Counted from the stretch's first letter, positions 7,744-17,097 are shown. The stretch is 64,000 bases of DNA from Bradyrhizobium ottawaense (GCF_900099825.1 NZ_LT629693.1:5467001-5531000); one strand, 5' to 3'. The notes: generated by a model not told the origin, from the sequence alone. Numbers and translations: made by a program.

Positions 7744-8955
7744 TCAGTGCGTGACCAGCGGGCAGCCGCCCTTGTCGAGCGGACGGAAGGCTTCGTCGCC
7801 GGGGACGGTGGCGATCAGCTTGTAGAGGTCCCATTCGTTCTTGGACTCGGAAGGCTTCTTCACCTCGAACAGATACATGTCGTGGACCATGCGGCCGTCG
7901 ATGCGGATCTTGCCACCCTTGGCGAAGAAATCGTTGATCGGGGTCGCGCGCATCTGCGCCATCACCTTCGGCGCTTCGTCTGTCCCGATGGCCTCGATCG
8001 CCTTCAGGTAATGCATGGTCGCCGAATAGAGCCCGGCCTGGATCATGGTCGGCATGTGGCCGACTTTCTCGTTGAAGCGGTTCGAGAAGGCGCGGGTCTC
8101 GTCGTTCATGTCCCAGTAGAAGGCGTCGGTGACGATCAGGCCCTGGGTGGCCTTGGCACCGAGCGCGTGGGTGTCGGTGATTTCCTGCAGCAGCGCGATC
8201 ATCTTCTGGCCACCCTCGACGAGGCCGAACTCCGATGCCTGCTTCAGCGCGTTGGTGGTGTCGCCGCCGGCATTGGCGAGCGCCACGACCTTGGCCTTGG
8301 AAGCCTGGGCCTGCAGCAGGAACGACGAGAAATCGGACGAGTTCAGCGGATGGCGGACCTCGCCAAGCACCTTGCCGCCGCTCTCCTTGACGACGTTGGC
8401 CGTATCCCGTTCCAGCGCCATGCCGAAGGCGTAGTCGGCGGTGACGAAGAACCAGGTGTCCTCGCCACGCTTGACCATCGCCTTGCCGGCGACGTTCGAC
8501 AGCGCGTAGGTGTCGTAGGTCCAGTGCACGGTGTTGGGCGAGCAGGCAACGCCGGTGATGTCGGAACTGCCGCCGCCGGAATTGATGTTGATCTTGTTCT
8601 TCTCGCGCGTCAGCGCCGAGATCGGCAGCGCCACCGAGGAGGTCGGCACATCGAAGATCGCATCGACCTTGTCGTTGTCATACCAGTTGCGCGCGATGCT
8701 GACGCCGACGTCCGGTTTGTTCTGATGGTCGGCGGCGACCACCTCGACCGGCTTGCCCTTCAGCTTGCCGCCGTAATCGGCGACCGCCATCTGCACCGCA
8801 GCCAGCGAACCCTTGCCGGTGGCGTCGGCGTAGAGGCTCGACATGTCCGTGAGCACGCCGATCTTGACGACGTCGTCGGAGATCTGGGCCTGTGCCGCGC
8901 CACCCGATAAGGCGACGGCAACACCGGCCGCGACCGCGGCTGCGATGGATTTCAT
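7744..8955 (-). CDS. ABC transporter substrate-binding protein, branched-chain amino acid type
   Basis: 403 residues from the ATG at 8955, which has GGGAGAAG in front and opens a signal peptide (MKSIAAAVAAGVAVALSGGAAQA). Mature part is a Peripla_BP_6 (LivJ/LivK-like) domain: VVKIGVLTDMSSLYADATG is the first strand and ligand loop, with LKGKPVEVVAADHQNKPDVG following. Binds a small ligand in the periplasm; relatives take amino acids, aromatic acids or amides, so the substrate cannot be stated. No permease or ATPase genes are adjacent, so it is an orphan binding protein or serves a transporter encoded elsewhere. Confidence 0.9.
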   Translation of the reverse strand: MKSIAAAVAAGVAVALSGGAAQAQISDDVVKIGVLTDMSSLYADATGKGSLAAVQMAVADYGGKLKGKPVEVVAADHQNKPDVGVSIARNWYDNDKVDAIFDVPTSSVALPISALTREKNKININSGGGSSDITGVACSPNTVHWTYDTYALSNVAGKAMVKRGEDTWFFVTADYAFGMALERDTANVVKESGGKVLGEVRHPLNSSDFSSFLLQAQASKAKVVALANAGGDTTNALKQASEFGLVEGGQKMIALLQEITDTHALGAKATQGLIVTDAFYWDMNDETRAFSNRFNEKVGHMPTMIQAGLYSATMHYLKAIEAIGTDEAPKVMAQMRATPINDFFAKGGKIRIDGRMVHDMYLFEVKKPSESKNEWDLYKLIATVPGDEAFRPLDKGGCPLVTH

Positions 8956-9088
8956 GGTTTCTTCTCCCAGGCTTTTTGTTGAGGGCTTCATTGCAATGAC
9001 CCTCTTGTATCCGTCTTTGTGGAAGGCGGTAAAGCCGAAGGCTGGTGTGGAACCTGCTATCAATGGCTAAAAAGCAGGCGTGGCGCTT

Positions 9089-9210
9089 ACCTCGCTCCGC
9101 TTGCGGGAGAGGTCGGATCGCGAAGCGATCCGGGTGAGGGGGACTCTCCGCGGACTCATCTATCGAATGTGCTGAGGCAGCCCCTCTCCCCGCAAAACGC
9201 GGGGAGAGGA
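9089..9210. repeat. Palindromic repeat (CTCGCTCCGCTTGCGGGAGAG type)
   Basis: Left part carries ctcgctccgcttgcgggaga and a second hairpin gatcgcgaagcgatc. The right arm cccctctccccgcaaaacgcgg is the imperfect complement. The same family occurs at 57069-57190. It separates the binding protein gene from the epimerase gene. Confidence 0.8.
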
Positions 9211-9236
9211 AGAAGTAAACATCGCGCCGTGCCTGC

Positions 9237-10124
9237 TCAGGCGTAGCTCATCCGTTCGAGATCGGCGATCAGTCCAGGACCGGTCGGGCGCCATCCGAGC
9301 CGTGCCTGAGTCTGCGCACTTGAAGCCGGGAGATCCATGCCGGCAAACGGCGCCAGCCATCCGAAATGACCCGCCGCTTCCTCTGGAGACAGGCCGACTA
9401 CCGGTACCTTGAGACCCCGACCGATGACTTCCGCGACGGCGCGAACCGCGATACCTTCCTCGCCGACCGCGTTGTATCGCGCACCGGGCTCTCGCTTTTC
9501 CAGCGCCAATCGGTAGAGGCGCGCGACATCGGAGACGTGCGCCGCCGGCCAGCGATTTTTCCCATCGCCGACATAGGCCGAAACGCGCTTCTCGCGCGCG
9601 ATCGCCACGGCGTAGGTGACAAAACCTTGCTTGACCGTGTCGTGGACCTGCGGAAGCCGCACCACTGACACGTTGACGCCGGCCTCCGACATCGAGGCGC
9701 CCGCCAGTTCCGAAACCACGCGCGGATTCTGGCCCGTGGAATTGAAGACGTCCTCGGTCGCAAGTTGGCCCGGCACGGCGTTGCCCATTCCGGTGCCTGA
9801 CGTGATGACGAGCGGCCGGTCCGATCCGGTGAGCGCGCCGCCAAGCGCCTCGATGGCGCGCTGGTCCTTTTCGCAGTTCGCGACCCAGTTCGCAAAATTG
9901 TGGTCGAAGGCGCAGTGGATCACACCGTCAGCCTTCGTCGCGCCGCTGCGCAAGCTTTCGAGGTCTTCGAGGTCGCCGCGATGCACCTCGGCGCCGGCGG
10001 CGATGAGCGACTGGGCCCCCGCGTCCGATCGCGTCAGTCCGAGGACCTGATGGCCGGCGTTGATGAGTTCCGGAACAATGGCCGAGCCGATGAAGCCGGT
10101 CGCGCCGGTAAGAAATACGCGCAT
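9237..10124 (-). CDS. NAD(P)-dependent epimerase/dehydratase family protein (extended SDR)
   Basis: 295 residues. N-terminal nucleotide-binding motif TGATGFIGSAIV (GxxGxxG) at residues 6-17, followed by the LTRSDAGAQ strand that selects the cofactor. An atypical SDR: the usual YxxxK is not obvious, and an RLPQVHDTVKQGFV segment follows. Relatives are annotated as NAD-dependent epimerases or NmrA-like reductases. Transcribed divergently from an XRE-family regulator at 10222, which likely controls it. This kind of SDR plus MmyB-like regulator pair is common in soil bacteria. Confidence 0.85.
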   Translation of the reverse strand: MRVFLTGATGFIGSAIVPELINAGHQVLGLTRSDAGAQSLIAAGAEVHRGDLEDLESLRSGATKADGVIHCAFDHNFANWVANCEKDQRAIEALGGALTGSDRPLVITSGTGMGNAVPGQLATEDVFNSTGQNPRVVSELAGASMSEAGVNVSVVRLPQVHDTVKQGFVTYAVAIAREKRVSAYVGDGKNRWPAAHVSDVARLYRLALEKREPGARYNAVGEEGIAVRAVAEVIGRGLKVPVVGLSPEEAAGHFGWLAPFAGMDLPASSAQTQARLGWRPTGPGLIADLERMSYA

Positions 10125-10176
10125 GGGAAGTCTCCAATGTTGTGCGGAGACACATATCGGCTAGGCTGACATACTG

Positions 10177-10205
10177 TTAAAGTAGTGACGTTATCATGGT
10201 ATAAT
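10177..10205 (+). promoter_or_regulatory. Probable sigma-70 promoter and inverted repeat in the SDR/XRE divergent region
   Basis: A perfect -10 hexamer TATAAT at 10200-10205 with a weak TTAAAG 17 bases upstream. The -10 sits in a short inverted repeat GTTATcatggtataATAAC, a possible autoregulatory operator for the XRE protein whose ATG is 17 bases downstream. Confidence 0.5.
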
Positions 10206-10221
10206 AACCAACAGGATCGGC

Positions 10222-11097
10222 ATGCCGCAAGATCAACATGACCGGACCAACAATCTGCTGGGCACCTATTTGAAGGATCGCCGCACGCGGATCGATCCAG
10301 CTGCCCTCGGTTTTCCGGTGGGGCGTCGACGCACGCCGGGGCTGCGCCGGGAGGAGGTTGCCCAGCGCTCCAACATCAGCGCCACCTGGTACACGTGGCT
10401 GGAGCAGGGGCGAGGCGGCGCGCCCTCGGCGGATGTGCTGAACCGGATTTCCGGTGCGCTGATGCTGACCGACGTCGAGCGCGAACATCTGTTTCTGCTC
10501 GGACTCGGGCGCCCGCCCGAAGTTCGCTACAGGGCCGCCGAAGGGGTTACACCGCGCTTGCAACGGCTGCTCGATGCGCTCGAGGTCAGTCCCGCGCTGA
10601 TCAGGACCGCCACCTGGGACGTCGTCGCGTGGAATCGCGCGGCGGTCGCGGTGCTGACCGACTACGGCGCGCTGCCTCCGGGCCAGCGCAACATCCTTCG
10701 CCTCATCTTCGGCAGTCCCCGCGTCCGGGATGCGCAATACGACTGGGAAAGCGTGGCCCGTTTCGTGGTCGGCGCGTTCAGGGCGGACGCCGCGCGCGCC
10801 GGTGCTGTTTCCGAAGTCGCCGAACTCGTCGACGAACTCTGCAAGCTCAGCCCTGAATTCACAGCGCTATGGCGTGACAATGACGTCAACGTTCACGGTG
10901 AGGGCGTGAAGCGCCTTCGTCATCCGGTGCTCGGCCCGATCGCGCTGGAATATTCCGCGTTTGCCGTCGATGGCCGGCCCGACCTCAGCATGGTTGTCTA
11001 TAATCCCGCCACGAGATCGGATGCGGATCTGATCCGATCGCTGGTCGCATCCACGACGACGGTGAAGCCGGAAGGCCGCTCTGCATCGACAAGCTAA
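10222..11097 (+). CDS. XRE-family transcriptional regulator with MmyB-like ligand domain
   Basis: 291 residues. HTH_31/XRE DNA-binding domain at about residues 12-85, with the typical GRRRTPGLRREEVAQRSNIS motif and helix WYTWLEQGR. The C-terminal half (about 110-275) is the MmyB-like PAS-related domain, showing LIRTATWDVVAWNRAA, the expected WN segment and a late ARSDADLIRSL-type end. Such regulators bind a small, often lipid-like ligand. Located head to head with the SDR gene at 9237-10124, which is the probable target. The start ATG has AGGA in front. Confidence 0.9.
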   Translation: MPQDQHDRTNNLLGTYLKDRRTRIDPAALGFPVGRRRTPGLRREEVAQRSNISATWYTWLEQGRGGAPSADVLNRISGALMLTDVEREHLFLLGLGRPPEVRYRAAEGVTPRLQRLLDALEVSPALIRTATWDVVAWNRAAVAVLTDYGALPPGQRNILRLIFGSPRVRDAQYDWESVARFVVGAFRADAARAGAVSEVAELVDELCKLSPEFTALWRDNDVNVHGEGVKRLRHPVLGPIALEYSAFAVDGRPDLSMVVYNPATRSDADLIRSLVASTTTVKPEGRSASTS

Positions 11098-11123
11098 CTG
11101 CGATCTTTTACCACAGCGTAACC

Positions 11124-12668
11124 CTACAGCCCCGGCAGCGCGCTGACCGCGACATTGATGGTGCCTTCGGCTTCCGCGATCACGCGCAGAGTTTTGGAAT
11201 CGAAGGCGATGTCGGCCAGCCGCAGCGCGGTGATCTCGGCTGCCACCCGTATGCCGTCCTCGTTCTTCTGGAAGTCGGCGATGACGGTGGCGATTTTCTT
11301 TTGCGCATTGCTGGCGAACGGCTTCAGATCGATCGTGGCCTTGTCTGCCAGCGCCCTTTGCAGATGCGGCATGGCCGCGCGCGCCGCCGCTCCCAGCAAT
11401 CCGAAGGCGGCCTCCGACTCGACGGCGAGCTGGATATCGGTCAGCCGCAGCGTCTGCTGCGCCTGATCGAGCACGGGCCTTCCCCAGATGTGCACGTTGG
11501 CTTCGCCGCCGAATCCGAAGAAGCTCTTCTTCTCCTTGGCGTTGACCAAAAGCGAAATCAGCAGGCGGTCGCCGGAGGCCGCGACGCTGGCGCGCTTCAC
11601 CGTGACGTTGACCGAACCCGAGCCGTCTTCCGGAAACGTCTTGCCGGCAAACTGCGCCTCGACGACCTTGTTGATCTCGGTGAAGGGCATGTCGATCGGC
11701 ACGCCGATCGTGACCCGCCCCGGCGTCGGCGGCACGATGGTGATGGTGGCGGGGAACGGACAGACCGGCTTGGTCTCGACCGGCGTGACGCGGGTCTCGG
11801 CCTCGATGCCGAGCGTGAGCGTCACCGCGGACGCATCGACGCGCGGTTGTGCTGCGATCGCGCGGGTCGGGCGCAATTCGAGCCATAGCGCGGGGAGCTG
11901 TGAACTCGGTCCCGTGCCCTGCAGCGGGATCGAGCGGCAGGCCTTGGCCCATTGCGCCCGTGCGCTGTTTTCGAAGGCGGGATCGTTGCGCATCCGCGCC
12001 TGCACCAGCGCCAATTGATCGGTGACCTGCTTGTCGATCAGCGGCTTGACCTGTGCGGGTACGTTGACGCGTGCACCGGCCACGACGAGGCTGGTGTCGC
12101 CGAGATTGACCTGCGCTGCGAGGTTGGGCTCGATCCGCCAGGCGGCGGCGATCTTCGGCCGCGCGGTGATGCTGACACTGCCCTTGATCTCGGCGCTGGC
12201 GTTGAGATTCTTGATGTTGATGCCGCCGATGCGTTTCCCGATATCGCCGCCGAGCAAGCCACCGAGCGCATCGCCGACCGCGCCCGTTGCCTTTGCCGAC
12301 AGCGAACCGGTGACATTGAGCGTGCCGGTAATCGGCGTCGACAGCGACAGCACATCCTGCCCGCCGGTCGCGCTGATTGCGCCGCGCGAGGCGGTCCAGC
12401 CGATGTCGGCATTCTGCAGGATCTGCGATACCGGATTCTCGGCCTTGCCGGTAAACGTTCGCTGCGCGGCGCGGTCGGCGGCATCGCGGATCGCCGACAG
12501 CGCGATCGCGACCGGCGCCATCACCACCGAAGATCGCGGCGCCGGCGGCAGCGGCGGCAATTCGGCAAGCACCGGCGGCGCCACCGTGCCGCGCGGCGCC
12601 AGCCAGTCCATGACCTTCAGGCTGGCGAAGAACGACACCGCGACGACCGCAACCGCGGCGAAAACCAT
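11124..12668 (-). CDS. DUF4403 family protein, membrane-anchored or exported
   Basis: 514 residues. N-terminal hydrophobic segment (VFAAVAVVAVSFFASLKVM) acts as signal anchor, followed by a Pro-rich stretch. The rest is one DUF4403 region, a beta-rich fold with paired halves, recognisable by ARMRNDPAFENSARAQWAKA, LWLELRPTRAIAAQP and GVPIDMPFTEINKVVEAQFA. The family is related to lipid-binding tubular (TULIP-like) proteins. The in-frame sequence upstream encodes LPKHLK before the chosen Met, so a non-ATG start a little earlier is possible. Convergent with the XRE gene, 27 bases apart. Confidence 0.85.
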   Translation of the reverse strand: MVFAAVAVVAVSFFASLKVMDWLAPRGTVAPPVLAELPPLPPAPRSSVVMAPVAIALSAIRDAADRAAQRTFTGKAENPVSQILQNADIGWTASRGAISATGGQDVLSLSTPITGTLNVTGSLSAKATGAVGDALGGLLGGDIGKRIGGINIKNLNASAEIKGSVSITARPKIAAAWRIEPNLAAQVNLGDTSLVVAGARVNVPAQVKPLIDKQVTDQLALVQARMRNDPAFENSARAQWAKACRSIPLQGTGPSSQLPALWLELRPTRAIAAQPRVDASAVTLTLGIEAETRVTPVETKPVCPFPATITIVPPTPGRVTIGVPIDMPFTEINKVVEAQFAGKTFPEDGSGSVNVTVKRASVAASGDRLLISLLVNAKEKKSFFGFGGEANVHIWGRPVLDQAQQTLRLTDIQLAVESEAAFGLLGAAARAAMPHLQRALADKATIDLKPFASNAQKKIATVIADFQKNEDGIRVAAEITALRLADIAFDSKTLRVIAEAEGTINVAVSALPGL

Positions 12669-12796
12669 TTTCAGATGCTTCGGCAGACGCGTCGTCCCCC
12701 CTGACCCATTGAACCCGTTAGCGTTTTACAGGGGCGGGGAGGACAACGCCAGAGCGAGAGGCCGTGACCGGCATCATCCCTTCAGACGCCGTTTGT

Positions 12797-13000
12797 TCAT
12801 GTCCGGGCAGTGGAGCATCCGGCGATGTAACGGCCGCCCTGCGATTCGCAGATGAACAGGCGCTTCTCCGCCGAGGTATCGTTCCACTTCTCCGGATATG
12901 GCCGGCGCTGTTGCTCGCAACCGTCGGGCGCGAACGCCGCGGCGCGCAACGTCGCGCCGCCGATCAGCGTTATAGCCGGATCGATACGTCGATATCTCAT
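12797..13000 (-). CDS. Possible small Cys-containing protein, unknown
   Basis: A 67-residue frame starting at an ATG at 13000 (MRYRRIDPAITLIGG...), ending KRLFICESQGGRYIAGCSTA. The middle resembles a hydrophobic export segment followed by a short domain with CESQGGRYIAGC, a pattern seen in small Rhizobiales lipoproteins. The frame is open up to 13048 with another ATG. It occupies most of the 470-base gap between the DUF4403 gene and the PQQ-type dehydrogenase gene. No strong ribosome site. Could be a degraded gene or chance. Confidence 0.35.
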   Translation of the reverse strand: MRYRRIDPAITLIGGATLRAAAFAPDGCEQQRRPYPEKWNDTSAEKRLFICESQGGRYIAGCSTART

Positions 13001-13138
13001 AGGCGCCGCCCCATCACGATGATCCGCCGTCCGCAGTGGCCCGATCATCGGTCCGCGGATTTCCCGGATGGTTCATTGGCAATGCACGCTCGCGTCGGAT
13101 AGGGTGCGCGCAATCAAAGAGGGACAAAAGGAAATAAT

Positions 13139-14443
13139 ATGACCATGTCCAGCATTATGGCGCGTTTCGTCGCGCTGGTCGGCGGCGTCGCGCTGCAGTG
13201 GCGGAAGCTGCAGGGCGACGCGCCTGCGCCTGCCTGGGGCGGTGCGCCGGTGGTCCCGGCAGCGAAGCCGCAAGGCGCGCTGCCGACGCTGAAGATGCCG
13301 TCGGCCAGGGGCTGGAGCGACGGGCAGAAGCCGGTGGCGGCACCCGGGCTCAAGGTCAATGCGTTTGCGACCCATCTGAAGCATCCACGCTGGATCAATG
13401 TGATGCCGAACGGCGACGTGCTCGTCGCCGAGTCGAATCAGATCGCTGGACGGCCCAGAACCGTGTTCCATTATGCGATGCAGGCGACGATGCGGCGTGC
13501 CCGCGCCCTTGGCGACAGCGCGAACCGCATCACGCTGTTTCGTGATCCGGATGGCGACGGCGTCGCCGAAGTTCGCGAAACCTTCATGGAGGGGCTGAAC
13601 CAGCCGTTTGGCATGGCGCTGGTGCGTGACACCTTCTATGTCGGCAATACCGACGGCGTGGTGGCTTTCCCTTACGTCGCGGGTGCGAGCAGCATCACCG
13701 CGCCGGGAAAGAAACTTGTCAGCTTCAAGCCGAGCGGGCACTGGACGCGCAGCCTGCTGCCGAGCCCCGATGGCAAAAAGCTCTATGCCGGCGTTGGCTC
13801 GCTCAGCAACATCGCCGAGATGGGCATGGAGGTCGAGCAGGGCCGCGCGGCGATCTATGAGCTCGATCTCACCGCCGGCTCCAGCCGCATCTTTGCCGGC
13901 GGCCTGCGCAACGCGGTGGGAATGGCGTGGGAGCCGAACACCGGCGTGCTCTGGACGGTGGTCAATGAACGTGACGGCCTCGGCGACGAGACCCCGCCGG
14001 ATTATCTGACATCGGTGCGCGACGGCGGCTTCTACGGCTGGCCCTATTGCTACTGGGGCCAGACGGTCGACGACCGGGTGCCGCAGGATGCCGCCATGGT
14101 CGCCAAGGCGATCACGCCGGATTACGCGCTCGGTGGGCATACCGCGTCGCTCGGTCTGTGCTGGGTTCCGGCCGGCACGCTGCCGGGCTTTCCGGACGGC
14201 ATGGCGATCGGGCAGCACGGCTCGTGGAATCGCAGCACGCTGAGCGGCTACAAGCTCGTGTTCGTGCCGTTCGAAAACGGAAAGCCCTCCGGGCCGGCGC
14301 GGGATATTCTCTCGGGCTTCCTCGCGCCGGACGAGAAGGAATCCTACGGACGGCCGGTCGGGGTCGTGATCGGACCCGACGGCCGCTCGCTGTTGATGGC
14401 GGACGATGTCGGCGACGTGATCTGGCGGGTGACGGGCGCGTAG
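13139..14443 (+). CDS. PQQ-dependent sugar dehydrogenase family protein (sorbosone dehydrogenase-like)
   Basis: 434 residues with an N-terminal hydrophobic stretch (residues 5-20) that may export it. A six-bladed beta-propeller of the GSDH/sorbosone dehydrogenase class follows: HPRWINVMPNGDVLVAESNQ (blade 1), LNQPFGMALVRDTFYVGNTD, GHWTRSLLPSPDGKKLYAGV, GGLRNAVGMAWEPNTGVLWT with the RN motif, GFYGWPYCYWG, and GHTASLGLCWVPA. Oxidises an aldose or similar with PQQ as cofactor, probably in the periplasm. The ATG follows AAAAGGAAATAAT. Stands alone, convergent with the next gene. Confidence 0.88.
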   Translation: MTMSSIMARFVALVGGVALQWRKLQGDAPAPAWGGAPVVPAAKPQGALPTLKMPSARGWSDGQKPVAAPGLKVNAFATHLKHPRWINVMPNGDVLVAESNQIAGRPRTVFHYAMQATMRRARALGDSANRITLFRDPDGDGVAEVRETFMEGLNQPFGMALVRDTFYVGNTDGVVAFPYVAGASSITAPGKKLVSFKPSGHWTRSLLPSPDGKKLYAGVGSLSNIAEMGMEVEQGRAAIYELDLTAGSSRIFAGGLRNAVGMAWEPNTGVLWTVVNERDGLGDETPPDYLTSVRDGGFYGWPYCYWGQTVDDRVPQDAAMVAKAITPDYALGGHTASLGLCWVPAGTLPGFPDGMAIGQHGSWNRSTLSGYKLVFVPFENGKPSGPARDILSGFLAPDEKESYGRPVGVVIGPDGRSLLMADDVGDVIWRVTGA

Positions 14444-14465
14444 CGCCCGCCACCGCTACCGCGCA

Positions 14466-15527
14466 TCAGTTCAAGCGCAGCTCGGTGATGTGCTTCGGAT
14501 CGGCGGTGAGCTCGCCGCGTTCGACGCGCAGCACGAGATCCGTCAGCACTGCATTGGCCTTGCAGGCAACGCCGACCTTTTTGCCTTCTCCAACGATGAA
14601 GCCGTTGAGGAATTCGATCTCGGTGCGGCGGCCCTTCTGCATATCCTGGCCCATCGACGGGCGTTGCCCGGACGCGGTCTTCTTCGCATCCTTGAAGCGC
14701 TGTTCGTCGCAGGCGCGCATTGCCGCGTCGTCGCCTTCGCCCGCGCGCGCGATGGTCTCGGGCTCGATGTGCAGGACCTCCTCGAGCTGATAGCCATGCG
14801 CCTGTCCGACGCGGATCGCTTCGCTGCCGAGCCGGGTCGAGAAGCGGCGGATCGGCTCGTTCTCCAGCATCTGGCCGCCGGGCAGGCCGGTGCAGGCGGA
14901 GAGGCCGTTCTGCATGGCGTTGGCGACAAGCTTGGACCAGCGCTCGCCCCACAGGTTGCTGGTGACCTTGGCGCTGTCGGCGGTGCTGACCAGGCGGCAG
15001 ATTTCCTCCGCCCGTGGCGTGATGCGGCCGTGCACTTCGCCGGCGCGAAATACCGTATGCGCCGCGCCATGCTTGCCGGCGCCGCGGTGGATGTGGCCGG
15101 GCTCGGGCAGATTGACGGTGATGCTGCTGGCGACGCATCCCAGCGTCTTGCCCCAGCCGACGACACCGGCGATGGCCTCCTCGTTCATGCAGTTCTGCAG
15201 CGACACGACATAGCCGGCGGGCGCCAGATATTGCTGGATCATCATGGTGGCCCAAGCGGTGTCGTAGGACTTCATGCAGACAAACGCGATGTCGACCGGC
15301 GCCTCCTTGGCGAGCTGCTGCGCGTCGGTGACGTGCAGCGCCCGGACGGGAACCGTGAATTCCGGAACATTCATGGCGTGGGTGACGCGCAGGCCGTGCT
15401 TGCGCATGTGCTCGACATGTTCGGGCCAGGGATCGATGAACGTGACGTCCTCGCCCGCCTGCACCATATGGGCGCCGGCATAGCCGCCGACCGCACCCGC
15501 ACCAACGATAGCTATTTTCCGACCCAT
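14466..15527 (-). CDS. 2-dehydropantoate 2-reductase family protein (ApbA/PanE-like)
   Basis: 353 residues from the ATG at 15527 (GGGAGGAAAGC before it). N-terminal Rossmann motif IAIVGAGAVGGYAGAHMVQ at residues 5-23, the family's SLQNCMNEEAI segment, and C-terminal domain with the NLWGERWSKLVANAMQNGL helix that holds the catalytic Lys. Reduces ketopantoate or another 2-keto acid with NADPH. At about 350 residues it is longer than true PanE, and is closer to the paralogs with unknown substrate, so no symbol is given. Confidence 0.85.
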   Translation of the reverse strand: MGRKIAIVGAGAVGGYAGAHMVQAGEDVTFIDPWPEHVEHMRKHGLRVTHAMNVPEFTVPVRALHVTDAQQLAKEAPVDIAFVCMKSYDTAWATMMIQQYLAPAGYVVSLQNCMNEEAIAGVVGWGKTLGCVASSITVNLPEPGHIHRGAGKHGAAHTVFRAGEVHGRITPRAEEICRLVSTADSAKVTSNLWGERWSKLVANAMQNGLSACTGLPGGQMLENEPIRRFSTRLGSEAIRVGQAHGYQLEEVLHIEPETIARAGEGDDAAMRACDEQRFKDAKKTASGQRPSMGQDMQKGRRTEIEFLNGFIVGEGKKVGVACKANAVLTDLVLRVERGELTADPKHITELRLN

Positions 15528-15700
15528 GCTTTCCTCCCGGGGTTTCTTGTCCCCGAGCCTAGCGCGCCAGCGGGGCTGATCGCAAATGGTGCAATGCGGA
15601 GCGCCGGGCGTGCCCATGGAGGTCGCATTCAACGGAGCTTATTGACATTTAGGCGGCAAATCAGGCCTGTCTCTGTCAACGGTCGCTCGGGAAGTTGACG

Positions 15701-16096
15701 ATGTGGAATGCTCGGCTTGACGCCAAACTACTGAAATTGAAGCGGGACGGACTTTCGTTCGCCGAGATCGGGGAGCGAATGGGAATCACGCGCAACGCCG
15801 CGCTTGGACGGTTTCAGCGGCTCAACGGCGTCGTTTTTCCATCGCAGCTTGAGCGGCGCCAATCCAGGGAAGCGGCCGCCCGGCTCAAGAAAGAGACTCG
15901 CCTCCGAAAGGAGAGCGAGATTGTCCGGAAGATGAAAGCTGCCATCGCCGCCGGGACGGACAGGACCAAGGCGATGAGTCAAGCTTATGCCGCCGGCGCC
16001 AGCTTCCGGGCTATCGGCGAAGTCTTCGGCGTGTCGAGGGAGCGCGCCTATCAGATAGCGACTGCGGCTCCGGACAAGCGCTCTCGGAAAAGTTGA
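15701..16096 (+). CDS. Small double helix-turn-helix protein, GcrA-like N-terminus
   Basis: 131 residues from the ATG at 15701 (an in-frame TTG at 15695 is an alternative). Residues about 3-45, WNARLDAKLLKLKRDGLSFA followed by EIGERMGITRNAALGRFQRL, resemble the N-terminal HTH of the cell-cycle regulator GcrA. A basic linker (ARLKKETRLRKESEIVRKMK) leads to a second HTH, GASFRAIGEVFGVSRERAYQ, like sigma region 4. It lacks the rest of GcrA, so it is not GcrA itself. Expected to bind DNA. Upstream at 15641 is TTGACA, which may be its -35. Confidence 0.75.
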   Translation: MWNARLDAKLLKLKRDGLSFAEIGERMGITRNAALGRFQRLNGVVFPSQLERRQSREAAARLKKETRLRKESEIVRKMKAAIAAGTDRTKAMSQAYAAGASFRAIGEVFGVSRERAYQIATAAPDKRSRKS

Positions 16097-16186
16097 ACCG
16101 CCCCGGACCTCCGCGGCCGATGGGAATATAGTTCCCGGCAAGGGCTTGATGGACTCCCGATTGGCCGGGTGTGATACTCGCATCCC

Positions 16187-17062
16187 ATGCAAATCACAGC
16201 CCCGCCGCTTCCCTACGTCGCCGTTGCCGAATCGTTCAAGCTGCCATCCGGCGCGAACTTTCACGGCACCTCGGGCATCGCCTTCAACTCCAAAGGCAAC
16301 ATCTTCGTGATCCATCGCGGGCCGATGCCGCTGATGGAGTTCGATCCCGACGGCCATTTCATCCGCGGGTTCGGCGACGGGATGTTCGAGCGGTCGCACG
16401 GCCTGCGGATCGATGCAGAGGACAACATCTGGGCCACCGACGTCCGGTCGAACATGGTCTACAAGTTCGATCCGTCGGGGCGGCTGGAAATGGTGCTCGG
16501 CGTCAAGGGCCATACCGGCGAGTGGCATCCGTTCGGACATCTGCGGCTGTTCGATGAGCCGAACGAAGCCGTGGTCGGACCGACCGGCGACATCTTCGTG
16601 CTGCAAGGCCACGGCAAGGGCGAGTCACGCGTGCTGAAGTTCGACGGCGACGGCACCTTCATCAAGACCTGGGGCGGCAAGGGCAAGGGGCCGGGCGAGT
16701 TCGACCTGCCACACTCGCTGGTGTTCGACGCGCAGGGACTGCTTTACATCGCCGATCGCAACAACGCCCGCATCCAGGTGTTCGACGCCGACGGCAACTA
16801 CATCCGCGAGTCCGCCCATCCCGGCGCGCCCTGCGGGCTGTTCATGGGCGCCGATCAGCACATCTGGCTGGCGCACGGTCACACCGGCCTCATCATGAAG
16901 CTCAACCTGAACGGCAAGGTGGTCGGCATGATCGAAGGCGGCGGACAGGGCAAGACAACAGGCAAATACGGCGAGGCCCACTACATCGCGGTGTCGCCGC
17001 GCGACGAGATTTTTGTCGCCGACACGCTGAACTGGCGCGTGCAGAAGTATGTGCGGAAATAG
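16187..17062 (+). CDS. NHL-repeat beta-propeller protein
   Basis: 291 residues, no signal peptide. Repeated NHL units: SGIAFNSKGNIFVIHRGPMP, SHGLRIDAEDNIWATDV, NEAVVGPTGDIFVL, LPHSLVFDAQGLLYIADRNN and HYIAVSPRDEIFVADTLNWR. This is the six-bladed propeller of the peptidyl-alpha-hydroxyglycine alpha-amidating lyase-like family. Relatives are often called peptidylamidoglycolate lyase, but catalytic function in bacteria is unproven. Ends at a strong bidirectional terminator. Confidence 0.85.
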   Translation: MQITAPPLPYVAVAESFKLPSGANFHGTSGIAFNSKGNIFVIHRGPMPLMEFDPDGHFIRGFGDGMFERSHGLRIDAEDNIWATDVRSNMVYKFDPSGRLEMVLGVKGHTGEWHPFGHLRLFDEPNEAVVGPTGDIFVLQGHGKGESRVLKFDGDGTFIKTWGGKGKGPGEFDLPHSLVFDAQGLLYIADRNNARIQVFDADGNYIRESAHPGAPCGLFMGADQHIWLAHGHTGLIMKLNLNGKVVGMIEGGGQGKTTGKYGEAHYIAVSPRDEIFVADTLNWRVQKYVRK

Positions 17063-17097
17063 CCCTCCTGCGGCGCGCCCGATAACTCCCTGAAACG

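Noticed and set aside
7618..8910. Long open frame opposite the ABC binding protein
   Set aside because: Composition is typical of an antisense frame (Arg/His/Val/Asp rich) and no ribosome site or family motif is present.
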